Source of the DNA: Flavicella sp049625305
GTDB lineage: Bacteria > Bacteroidota > Bacteroidia > Flavobacteriales > Flavobacteriaceae
Assembly (NCBI GenBank): GCA_049625305.1
Contig: JBMZVD010000099.1
Span: 1 to 7,532, forward strand
Reading direction: 5' to 3'
Length of the DNA: 7,532 nt
The translations under genes and the position numbers were made by a program. The notes below the pieces were generated by a model. The model saw only the letters and a program-made list of their open reading frames with translations, was not told the origin of the DNA and made no database searches. Position 1 is the stretch's first letter; each line of letters starts with the position of its first letter. Positions 1 to 5,864 of the stretch are shown here, piece by piece.

Positions 1-48
1 ATCTGACTGTTAATCAGAGGGTCCTTGGTTCGAGCCCAAGAGGAGGAG
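1..48 (+). tRNA. tRNA-Asn(GUU), 5' end outside the window
   Basis: This is the 3' part of a tRNA gene, starting at the base before the anticodon stem. The anticodon loop CTGTTAA lies between TCTGA and TCAGA, giving anticodon GUU (asparagine). The T arm CTTGG/CCAAG and the 3' acceptor strand AGGAGGA follow, with G48 as discriminator. The full CCA is not encoded. Bases 1-51 are identical to 3517-3567 in the complete tRNA-Asn downstream, so the missing 5' part is probably the same too. Confidence 0.93.
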
Positions 49-50
49 CA

Positions 51-81
51 AAAAGGTTTACAGAAATGTAAACCTTTTTTT
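51..81 (+). terminator. Terminator of the first tRNA-Asn, probably bidirectional
   Basis: An 11-bp perfect hairpin has arms 51-61 and 68-78 around a 6-nt loop, directly after the tRNA and ending in a T run. An A run precedes the stem, so the complementary strand also reads hairpin plus T tract. It could therefore also stop leftward transcription from the sulfatase, whose stop codon lies about 100 bp to the right. No other terminator is seen between 82 and 180. Confidence 0.85.
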
Positions 82-180
82 ATTTTTAGTATCACTTGTA
101 CATTCGTTAAGTGTGAAAGGTAATTGAGGACAAATAAAGGTCACTGATTGTTATTGTCTTACTTAATGGTATCGTGTTTT

Positions 181-1713
181 TTACAGACTTATATTAGGAA
201 CTCTATTTTTACCAATAATACTGTCTAACTTAATTTTTAGTTTTTTGACGCACTTTTTATACCTATCTTGCCCTGATAGGTTTGTTGTTTCCAAAGGGTC
301 TTTTTTGTAGTCGTATAATTCAATACCTAAAATCTTGCCCTTTATGTAATTTTTATTGATTTTATAGTTGCCCTCACGCCACTCAATGTAACGAAACTGA
401 TTAGTTCTGAGTGCGTATCCCATTTTATTGTGTCTTGGGTATTGACTCAATGCTGCATTTTTTACAGAATTTCTTTCTCCTAAAATAATTGGTTCAAGAC
501 TTGTGCCTTGAAGTTTTTGAGGTTTTTTAATTTGTAAATAGTCGCATATGGTAGGGAAGAGATCTATCAGTTCTGTTGGACTTGTGTTTTTTAAATCCTT
601 TTTTCCCTCAGGGTGCATTATGAATAGGGGAGTTCTAGTAGCTTGCTCATAATTGGTGTGTTTGTTCCAGACTCCGTGGTCTCCTAGGTGCCAGCCGTGA
701 TCTCCTATGAGAATTACTAAGGTATTTTTTTCTAATTTTGAACTTTCTAAGTAATTTAGAATTTTACCCAATTGAGCATCGATATAAGATACACAGGCGT
801 AGTACCCATGTATCAGTTCTTTTTGTTTGCTAGTATTTAGAATCCCATTTTTATTAATTTCTTTAGGTATGTCAGAATACCCTTTCAGTTCCCCCCAACT
901 GTGTAAGGCGAAGTCAGGTGCTCCCTTTGCGGGTTTTTGATAAGAAGCTATGTTTATTGAGTCTCTAGAATAAAGATCCCAATACTTTTTTGGCGCTGTA
1001 AAAGGAAGGTGTGGTTTTCGGAATCCTACCGTCATAAAAAAGGGGGTTTCTTTTTTTTGAAACTGCTTCAATATGTCAATAGCTTTTGTGGTTACAGTTC
1101 CATCAATGTAGGCATTGTCGGGTAGGTCTATGCACTCCGTTGCAGGTCTTGCATTTCGTATCGATAGTTCTTTTCTGATATTTTTAATTCTTGGAATTCT
1201 GTTTGAAATCGAGGTTAGGGTTTTGTGTGTGTTTGGATTTTGGTATTGTCCATCAGCTGGTTTTTGATGATTTTTATTGAATTCTAGAGACGCATCGGTT
1301 ACAAAAGGAGTGGTCCACGATATAGGGTCGTTTTTTTTAGCTCCATGAAATACTTTACCGATACCGATTGTTTTATAGCCATGTTTTTTTAAAGATTGCG
1401 GTATGGTTAGTATGTCTGGATTTTGATCCCTCATTTTTCGTTTTAAGTCTAGTATTTGAGTGTAATCAGGTCTCATTCCAGTCATCAGACTAATGCGTGA
1501 AGGAGCGCATACAGCTTGTTGGGCATGGTTGTTTGTAAAAACAACACTTTTTGAGGCTAGTTTGTCAAAATTAGGAGTGATAATATCACTGTTGCCGTAA
1601 CAGGATAAAGTAGGTTTTAAGTCATCAACAATAATTAATAATACATTTTTGTTAGTTTGAGAATTACATGAGAAAAAAACAAAAACGAGTATGATGAATT
1701 TTAATCTGTTCAT
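181..1713 (-). CDS. S1-family sulfatase lipoprotein, iduronate-2-sulfatase-like
   Basis: Exported arylsulfatase-superfamily enzyme of 510 residues, expected to hydrolyse a sulfate ester on a sugar. A short hydrophobic signal ends in FFSC, with Cys16 as the likely lipidated residue. The sulfatase fold starts at once with metal-binding Asp30-Asp31 (IIVDDLKP). Cys69 in CAPSR (69-73) fits the CxPSR signature whose Cys becomes formylglycine. Other conserved blocks are GIGKVFHG (117-124), GFRKPHLPF (230-238) and GDHGWHLGDHG (337-347, metal-binding Asp338/His339). The VDDLKPTLSCYG and GFRKPHLPF blocks are typical of the iduronate-2-sulfatase branch, probably sulfatase subfamily S1_7, though I cannot confirm the subfamily. 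The length is normal and no block is missing. The ATG start places the signal peptide correctly. The gene diverges from a GH117 glycosidase, which points to sulfated algal galactan rather than animal glycosaminoglycan. The exact substrate is unknown. No acidic surface-export signal follows Cys16, so a periplasmic location is favoured. Confidence 0.93.
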   Translation of the reverse strand: MNRLKFIILVFVFFSCNSQTNKNVLLIIVDDLKPTLSCYGNSDIITPNFDKLASKSVVFTNNHAQQAVCAPSRISLMTGMRPDYTQILDLKRKMRDQNPDILTIPQSLKKHGYKTIGIGKVFHGAKKNDPISWTTPFVTDASLEFNKNHQKPADGQYQNPNTHKTLTSISNRIPRIKNIRKELSIRNARPATECIDLPDNAYIDGTVTTKAIDILKQFQKKETPFFMTVGFRKPHLPFTAPKKYWDLYSRDSINIASYQKPAKGAPDFALHSWGELKGYSDIPKEINKNGILNTSKQKELIHGYYACVSYIDAQLGKILNYLESSKLEKNTLVILIGDHGWHLGDHGVWNKHTNYEQATRTPLFIMHPEGKKDLKNTSPTELIDLFPTICDYLQIKKPQKLQGTSLEPIILGERNSVKNAALSQYPRHNKMGYALRTNQFRYIEWREGNYKINKNYIKGKILGIELYDYKKDPLETTNLSGQDRYKKCVKKLKIKLDSIIGKNRVPNISL

Positions 1714-1761
1714 AATGTGTGTTTACGTGCTTTAATTTACGGTTTTTTCTGCACACATTAT
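1712..1761 (-). promoter_or_regulatory. Inverted repeat over the sulfatase start codon
   Basis: A perfect 10-bp inverted repeat has arms ATAATGTGTG (1712-1721) and CACACATTAT (1752-1761) separated by 30 bp. The left arm covers two of the three bases of the sulfatase start codon (1711-1713). In the sulfatase mRNA the arms could pair and hide the start codon; in DNA they could be a repressor or activator site. Seen directly: the repeat. Inferred: any regulatory role. Confidence 0.4.
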
Positions 1762-1884
1762 AGTTGATTTTGTGTAAAAATAATGAACTAAACTTGATTG
1801 TATTATGTTTTGTGTGAAAAAAGATAGTTTGTTTTTTAAAATGGTTCTATTTTAGATTTCTTTATAAATATTAGGTTACAAGTT
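1714..1884. promoter_or_regulatory. Divergent intergenic region between sulfatase and GH117 genes
   Basis: This 171-bp AT-rich spacer must hold the promoters for both enzymes if they are not read through from elsewhere. I found no exact TAnnTTTG box on either strand. The nearest rightward match is the TATGTTTTG stretch around 1804-1812, which has one base too many. The lack of consensus boxes is compatible with promoters that need an activator, such as those of polysaccharide-induced genes. No Shine-Dalgarno sequence precedes either start. Confidence 0.5.
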
Positions 1885-3177
1885 ATGAATACAAAAAACA
1901 ATTTATTAGCGCTTCAACTGTTCGTGTTGGCGATGTTGGTTTTTAGTTGCAAGGGAGTTCAGGAAAAAGCAATTGAAAAATCAACAAAGAGAAGTAGTGC
2001 TTTTACGAGGTACAAGAATGGGAATTTGCAGTTCGAACAAAAGAGTTCGTTTTTCACCAATTTTAAGTATTTTGAAACTACTGGTTTGGGTTACAATACA
2101 GATCCACTTCAAGATGCTGTTGTACAAGAAAAATTAGCAGCCTACAAAAAAGACCCTAGAGGTCCTTACGAACAATTTAGAGTTTCGCGTCGTCATCCTG
2201 AATTACAAATAGCCTACCATTTAAGAAATAGTTTGAAAGGCTTTGAGGAGAATACTACTTTTAGAGATCCTACAAGTCCAATTAAAATTGGTAACCTCTA
2301 TCATGTATGGTATACTAAAACATGGGGTGGAGGTCCTGTTGGGCAGGAGAAGGGCTCTCAAGGTTCTTACCAAGATAGCAAGGGGAGCTGGAAGCGCATT
2401 TATAGTTGGGATATTGCTACCATATGGCATGCTACTTCAAAAGACGGTTATCATTGGGAAGAAGAGGGTATGGCATTGGAGCCAGGACCGACGGGGAGTT
2501 TTGACGATCGTTGTGTCTTTACTCCTGATATTTTAGTAGCTAATGGAAAGTACTACCTGTACTATCAAGTAGCAAAATCACCACATGTATACAAAGATGG
2601 TCCTCATCATATTGCAATGGCTTGGGCAGATTCACCAAACGGGCCATGGTACAAGCACGACAAACTCATCTTGTCTCCAACTGGAAAAGGTGGCTTTGAT
2701 TCCAGAAAAGTACACGATCCTTCCTTGATTAAAAAAGGAGGTAAGTATTGGTTGTATTATAAAGGAGATGGTGATCATTCGGATCGTAATCAATTTGGGA
2801 AATACTATGCCATAGGATGGGGTGTCGCAGTTGCCGACAAGCCCGAAGGTCCTTTTGTGCGTTCAGAATTGAATCCTATTGTTACAGGTGGACATGAAGT
2901 GGTTATCTTTCCTTATAAAAGTGGAGTGAGTGCCTTAGTACGTCAAGGACCTGAATTGTTTTCTATTCAGTATGCAGCAGACGGATTGAATTTTGAGCTT
3001 GCTTCTCATTTGAAAAATGTGCCTAGAGCCGGTGCTTTTTTCAGACAGGGTAATTTTAAAGATATCGACTCATTTCCAGCTAAATTTCCAAAATGGGGGC
3101 TTTCACACGAAAACAGGTTGTTGAGTAAGGAGGCTCATATTGTTCATTTTGATGTGTTTTTTAAAGAAAAGAAATAA
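1885..3177 (+). CDS. GH117 glycoside hydrolase lipoprotein (alpha-1,3-3,6-anhydro-L-galactosidase-like)
   Basis: A 430-residue enzyme of glycoside hydrolase family 117. Characterised members are exo-acting and release 3,6-anhydro-L-galactose from neoagaro-oligosaccharides. The signal peptide ends in VFSC with Cys22 as the likely lipid anchor. The family's N-terminal SxAxxR motif, used in domain-swapped dimers, is present as Ser37-Ala39-Arg42. The five-bladed propeller follows, with FRDP (Asp128), a DIATIWHATSKDGYHWEEEG block, FDDRCVFTPD, IAMAWADSPNGPW, KVHDP (Asp278) and GGHEVV (His337-Glu338). From memory of the family, the two Asp and the His/Glu match the catalytic centre. The length is normal and nothing is missing. 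The family has clades of unproven specificity, so agar, porphyran or another red-algal galactan are all possible. It diverges from a sulfatase gene and no SusC/D pair is visible. No LES-like acidic run follows Cys22, so it is probably periplasmic. Confidence 0.92.
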   Translation: MNTKNNLLALQLFVLAMLVFSCKGVQEKAIEKSTKRSSAFTRYKNGNLQFEQKSSFFTNFKYFETTGLGYNTDPLQDAVVQEKLAAYKKDPRGPYEQFRVSRRHPELQIAYHLRNSLKGFEENTTFRDPTSPIKIGNLYHVWYTKTWGGGPVGQEKGSQGSYQDSKGSWKRIYSWDIATIWHATSKDGYHWEEEGMALEPGPTGSFDDRCVFTPDILVANGKYYLYYQVAKSPHVYKDGPHHIAMAWADSPNGPWYKHDKLILSPTGKGGFDSRKVHDPSLIKKGGKYWLYYKGDGDHSDRNQFGKYYAIGWGVAVADKPEGPFVRSELNPIVTGGHEVVIFPYKSGVSALVRQGPELFSIQYAADGLNFELASHLKNVPRAGAFFRQGNFKDIDSFPAKFPKWGLSHENRLLSKEAHIVHFDVFFKEKK

Positions 3178-3349
3178 GCAGCAAACAATTTTTGATAACT
3201 CGAAATGTAATATCCAAAGGATGCAGACCAATGTATAGGGTATTGCATTCCGTACAACAATACATTCTGCTAAAAGGAATTTTTTTAAAAATATTCGTTT
3301 TTTTTATTCTGATTCTTGAAGAGCTTTTACAAGTAGGGCATTTTTTCAT
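3161..3349 (-). CDS. Small zinc-ribbon protein (hypothetical)
   Basis: A 62-residue ORF with two CxxC knuckles: Cys4-Pro-Thr-Cys7 and Cys32-Thr-Glu-Cys35. They are separated by a basic segment, a layout typical of small treble-clef or zinc-ribbon proteins with an N-terminal CPxC, a basic SRRR-like stretch and a C-terminal CxxC. The four Cys could bind one zinc ion. The final 20 residues are hydrophobic and not recognised; they could be a weak membrane segment or drift. The stop codon lies inside the last codons of the convergent GH117 gene (17-bp antisense overlap). No consensus -7 box precedes it and the only purine-rich leader is weak. The Cys pattern supports a real gene, but it could be a degraded remnant or a chance ORF. 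Confidence 0.5.
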   Translation of the reverse strand: MKKCPTCKSSSRIRIKKTNIFKKIPFSRMYCCTECNTLYIGLHPLDITFRVIKNCLLLISFL

Positions 3350-3423
3350 TGGATGATGTTTACCTCTAAAACAGTGTATGTTTAAATTTCCCTAAGTGTT
3401 TTTGAAAAAAAAAGTTTTTTTTG

Positions 3424-3453
3424 TTGCAGAAACTAAAAATACATGTATATTTG
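3424..3453 (+). promoter_or_regulatory. Promoter of the second tRNA-Asn
   Basis: A TTG at 3424-3426 and TATATTTG at 3446-3453 are 19 bp apart, matching the Bacteroidota sigma-ABfr consensus (TTG, 17-23 bp, TAnnTTTG). Just upstream an A9-G-T8 stretch (3405-3422) could act as an UP-like curved element, suiting a strong stable-RNA promoter. Transcription would start near 3460, about 30 nt before the mature tRNA. Confidence 0.75.
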
Positions 3454-3490
3454 CACTCGCAAAACAGCAATGTAGAGCGCAAGATTACAC

Positions 3491-3564
3491 TCCTCCTTAG
3501 CTCAGTTGGTTAGAGCATCTGACTGTTAATCAGAGGGTCCTTGGTTCGAGCCCAAGAGGAGGAG
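3491..3564 (+). tRNA. tRNA-Asn(GUU)
   Basis: Complete cloverleaf: the 7-bp acceptor stem TCCTCCT/AGGAGGA pairs perfectly. The D arm contains AGTTGGTTAGA. The anticodon stem TCTGA/TCAGA carries loop CTGTTAA with anticodon GUU, and the T arm is CTTGG-TTCGAGC-CCAAG. G3564 is the discriminator. The genomic bases after it are CA rather than CCA, so the CCA end must be added by nucleotidyltransferase. It is identical to the first copy over all shared bases. Confidence 0.97.
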
Positions 3565-3576
3565 CAAGTAAATTTT

Positions 3577-3610
3577 AAAAAAGGTTACACAATAGGGTGT
3601 AACCTTTTTT
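3577..3610 (+). terminator. Terminator of the second tRNA-Asn
   Basis: A perfect 14-bp stem has arms 3577-3590 and 3597-3610 with a 6-nt loop, ending in a T run. The A run on the 5' side makes it usable in both directions. Its stem sequence differs from the terminator after the first tRNA-Asn, although the design is the same. Confidence 0.87.
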
Positions 3611-3639
3611 TATTTCTTATTTGTTTTTGTAAATAAGAC

Positions 3640-3669
3640 TTGACATTTTTAAGAAAGTGTGTATTTTTG
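3640..3669 (+). promoter_or_regulatory. Promoter of the membrane protein/XRE regulator pair
   Basis: TTG (3640-3642, in context TTGAC) and TATTTTTG (3662-3669) are 19 bp apart, the same geometry as the tRNA promoter. The predicted start lies near 3675, leaving a very short A-rich leader before the ATG at 3690 and no Shine-Dalgarno sequence. Confidence 0.7.
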
Positions 3670-3689
3670 TCAAATAAACTTTACAAAAC

Positions 3690-4082
3690 ATGGAAAAAGA
3701 AAGAAAAAAGCACCTTACTAATTTGGGATTATGGACTTGGTTATGGGTCGCATCATTAGCTATTGCCACATTTGGGCCAAAATTTATTTGGGATGATTAT
3801 TCCTTGATGACTACAATTGCGATTGTTGCTAACTTTGGTGTCGGAATATTTATGATTTTAGCTAACAGGAAATTATTCAACCATTATGATGAATTGGAGC
3901 GTAAGATATATTTAGAGTCTTTGGCTTTAACTCTTGGGCTTACTGTCATTGTTGGATTGACCTATTCGTTGTTAGATCAGACCAATCTCATTTCATTTGA
4001 TGCGGAAGTAGCAATTCTCGTTATGTTTATAGGAGTTACTCATATGATAACTTTTTTGATCAATAGAAAAAGGTATCTATGA
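3690..4082 (+). CDS. Four-helix integral membrane protein of unknown function, paired with XRE regulator
   Basis: A 130-residue protein with about four hydrophobic helices (roughly 13-33, 41-59, 77-95 and 105-124). The N-terminus is strongly basic and charged (MEKERKKH) and the C-terminus is basic (NRKRYL). Between helices 2 and 3 lies a charged loop with DELERKIYLE (67-76). DELQR-like motifs of this type recur in small membrane proteins encoded beside short XRE regulators in many bacteria. No catalytic motif is visible. The gene has its own promoter and overlaps the regulator gene by four bases (ATGA), so the two are translated together. The function is unknown; inferred options are a sensor or partner of the regulator, or a membrane stress or immunity protein. 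Its length looks complete. Confidence 0.85.
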   Translation: MEKERKKHLTNLGLWTWLWVASLAIATFGPKFIWDDYSLMTTIAIVANFGVGIFMILANRKLFNHYDELERKIYLESLALTLGLTVIVGLTYSLLDQTNLISFDAEVAILVMFIGVTHMITFLINRKRYL

Positions 4083-4279
4083 AAAATAAGATTAGAGAAT
4101 TGAGAAAATTAAAAGGTCTCACTCAAGAACAATTGGCTGGAGTTATCGGGGTGTCAAGACAGACAATCAACGCTATTGAAAAGGAGAAATTCGATCCAAG
4201 TTTACCGACAGCATTTAAAATGTCAAAGCTATTTGATTTGCCTATTGAAGAGTTTTTTCTTTTTGAGGATACAGAATAG
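4079..4279 (+). CDS. Small XRE-family (Cro/C1-type) transcriptional regulator
   Basis: A 66-residue protein that is almost entirely one HTH_3 domain. After a basic first helix (KIRELRKLKG) come LTQEQLAGVIG (14-24) and the recognition helix VSRQTINAIEKEK (25-37), then PSLPTAFKMSKLFDLPIEEFF, the standard end of the fold. There is no ligand-binding or protease domain, so any signal must come from a partner, most simply the membrane protein just upstream. The ATGA overlap implies translational coupling. This short-regulator family often represses its own operon, but no palindrome is evident at the 3640-3669 promoter. Confidence 0.93.
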   Translation: MKNKIRELRKLKGLTQEQLAGVIGVSRQTINAIEKEKFDPSLPTAFKMSKLFDLPIEEFFLFEDTE

Positions 4280-4617
4280 ATTGTGCTTACTCTATTAAAA
4301 TTGTTTTGTAGACTGTTGAAATTCGATCAGGTGCTCTGTGTGTATACTTTCTGAGATATATACGTTAGCAAAAATACAAGCAGAAGAGAAGAAACTTTTT
4401 TCGTAAGGTTTTGGTTAGTAGAAAGTATTTAATCTACTAATAATGAGAGTAGAAAATATATCTTTTAAGTGGTTGGTGTGTTTGGTAAGATGTACCATTA
4501 CTTTGCATTAGTTTGATATCAAGTTGTTTTTGAAAATAGATTCCTGCATGCTTTTTAGTGTGGTACCTTTTTTTAGGTGACTAAATCTCTATCTTTGTTC
4601 CTTATTCATCTCAATTT
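4280..4617. other. Non-coding gap between the XRE operon and the ketosynthase gene
   Basis: This 338-bp AT-rich stretch has no convincing ORF. It contains an 8-bp inverted repeat, TTAGTAGA (4415-4422) and TCTACTAA (4433-4440) with a 10-nt loop. It is not followed by a T run, so it is a poor terminator and could be an operator or RNA structure. The right end carries the promoter of the ketosynthase. No obvious terminator follows the XRE gene, so some readthrough toward the next operon is possible. Confidence 0.6.
4590..4597 (+). promoter_or_regulatory. -7 promoter element of the ketosynthase gene
   Basis: TATCTTTG is an exact TAnnTTTG box 20 bp before the ATG, giving a leader of roughly 15 nt. 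The -33 position falls in a T run (4568-4574) without a clean TTG, so the promoter may be weak. Confidence 0.55.
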
Positions 4618-5781
4618 ATGCAACAACCGATTTCAATCACAGGAATGTCTACAATCTCTGCTCTTGGTAAGGATTCAACATTCATATGGGCTCAGTATTT
4701 GTCCAACAAACATTCTTTAACTTTTCATGAAAATGAAGGTTTTGAGCTTTTTTTGGGAAGTCTTTCTGAGGAGATTGAAGTTCAATTGGTTGAGTTGCGT
4801 AATTCAGATATCAAATACAAACGTCTAGACCGAAGTGTTTTGATGGCAATACTTACCGCTAGAAAAGCATTTTCTTCAGTCGATTGGTCCCATGAGTTTG
4901 GAGTAAATTTTGGTTCTTCAAGAGGAGCTACTAATTTGTTTGAAAAATACCACAGTACTTTTGTTACTAGTTCAGATGGAAAGGTGCCGACTCTCACTTC
5001 ACCAACAACCACTCTTGGTAATATCGCTTCATGGGTAGGACATGATTTGCAGGCCCAGGGACCAACTATCAGTCACTCGATTGCATGTTCTACGGGGTTG
5101 CATTCGTTGCTAAATGGAATAGCTTGGTTGCGTTCTGGCATGTCGTCACATTTTTTGGTGGGGGCTAGTGAGGCGGCCAATACCGCTTTTACAGTAGCAC
5201 AGATGCAGGCACTAAAAATACATTCCAAAGCAACGGTAGAGGAGGAGTATCCATGCAGAGCGCTCGATTTTTCAAAAAAATCTAATACGATGGTTTTGGG
5301 AGAAGGCGCAGCTGCCTTTTGTCTTGAAATGGGTGAAAAATCCAACGCATTGGCTTTGATACAAGGTGTTGGGTATGCAACAGAGCCCTTGCAGCACAAT
5401 ATATCTATTTCTACCGATGCTTATTGTTTTCAGAGGTCGATGCGGATGGCATTAGCGGATGCTGGTATTACGAAAGTAGATGCCGTAGTAATGCATGCTC
5501 CCGGAACTATCAAAGGAGATTTGTCTGAATACAAAGCATTGCAGAAAGTGTTTGGAGAAGACTTGCCTTTATTGACGACAAACAAGTGGAAAATTGGTCA
5601 CACTTTTGCCACTTCGGGTCTTTTGAGTATGGAACTTGCTCTGTTTATGTTGCAACACCAAACTTTTATACCTGCTCCTTTTTTCCCTCAAAAGAGTCCT
5701 GAAAAAAAGCTAACCCATGTGATGGTCAATGCGGTAGGTTTTGGGGGCAATGCAGTAAGTATTATAATTTCTTCCAAATAA
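4618..5781 (+). CDS. Beta-ketoacyl-ACP synthase (FabF/KAS-like), linked to bioB
   Basis: A 387-residue condensing enzyme of the thiolase fold. Such enzymes join an acyl group on the active Cys to malonyl-ACP with loss of CO2. The catalytic triad is visible: Cys157 in SIACSTGLHSL, His293 in MHAPGT (HGTGT in canonical FabF) and His328 in KIGHTFATSG. The N-terminal SITGMSTISALG and the C-terminal NAVGFGGNAVSIII blocks show both thiolase halves. It is somewhat shorter than FabF (about 412). The start is fixed by the first beta strand, which begins at residue 5. It is followed 83 bp later by bioB on the same strand, and ketosynthase genes occur in biotin clusters of related bacteria. A role in making the pimeloyl chain for biotin is therefore the best inference, but general fatty-acid or other polyketide-type work cannot be excluded. 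Confidence 0.9.
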   Translation: MQQPISITGMSTISALGKDSTFIWAQYLSNKHSLTFHENEGFELFLGSLSEEIEVQLVELRNSDIKYKRLDRSVLMAILTARKAFSSVDWSHEFGVNFGSSRGATNLFEKYHSTFVTSSDGKVPTLTSPTTTLGNIASWVGHDLQAQGPTISHSIACSTGLHSLLNGIAWLRSGMSSHFLVGASEAANTAFTVAQMQALKIHSKATVEEEYPCRALDFSKKSNTMVLGEGAAAFCLEMGEKSNALALIQGVGYATEPLQHNISISTDAYCFQRSMRMALADAGITKVDAVVMHAPGTIKGDLSEYKALQKVFGEDLPLLTTNKWKIGHTFATSGLLSMELALFMLQHQTFIPAPFFPQKSPEKKLTHVMVNAVGFGGNAVSIIISSK

Positions 5782-5792
5782 TTTTTTTTAAC

Positions 5793-5823
5793 TTGTAAAG
5801 AGATGAAGGTATTAGATTCACAA
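5793..5823. promoter_or_regulatory. Possible BirA-like operator upstream of bioB
   Basis: TTGTAAA (5793-5799) and TTCACAA (5817-5823) form an imperfect dyad with 17 bp between, one mismatch from symmetry. The half sites resemble the biotin repressor operator (TTGTAAACC and GGTTTACAA). The known enterobacterial spacing between the 7-mers is slightly longer, by my recollection 18-20 bp. The dyad sits just upstream of the bioB -7 box. Many Bacteroidota BirA proteins lack the DNA-binding domain, so this may be chance. Confidence 0.2.
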
Positions 5824-5833
5824 TTTAAATCCG

Positions 5834-5841
5834 TACTTTTG
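5834..5841 (+). promoter_or_regulatory. -7 promoter element of bioB
   Basis: TACTTTTG is an exact TAnnTTTG match 23 bp before the bioB ATG. No TTG lies at the proper -33 distance. bioB may thus have its own start in addition to readthrough from the ketosynthase gene. Confidence 0.5.
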
Positions 5842-5864
5842 GACCGTTAAAATCAAATTTAATT

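Noticed and set aside
2221..2536. ORFs in other frames and on the other strand inside the GH117 gene
   Set aside because: They lie fully within a well-conserved GH117 coding sequence and show no domain or signal of their own.
1..3566. A mobile element with att sites at the two tRNA-Asn genes
   Set aside because: No integrase or transposase is present, the right-hand tRNA is complete with its own promoter, and identity stops right after the tRNA end.
3577..3610. CRISPR or repeat array suggested by the similar hairpins after the tRNAs and bioB
   Set aside because: The three hairpins differ in stem sequence and are ordinary A-tract/T-tract terminators.
4369..4376. Leftward TATTTTTG box after the XRE gene, as a possible antisense RNA promoter
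   Set aside because: No ORF, terminator or TTG partner supports it; such boxes are expected by chance in AT-rich DNA.
4782..5399. Leftward ORFs of 76 and 108 codons inside the ketosynthase gene
   Set aside because: They are antisense shadows of a conserved enzyme, with no promoter or recognisable motif.
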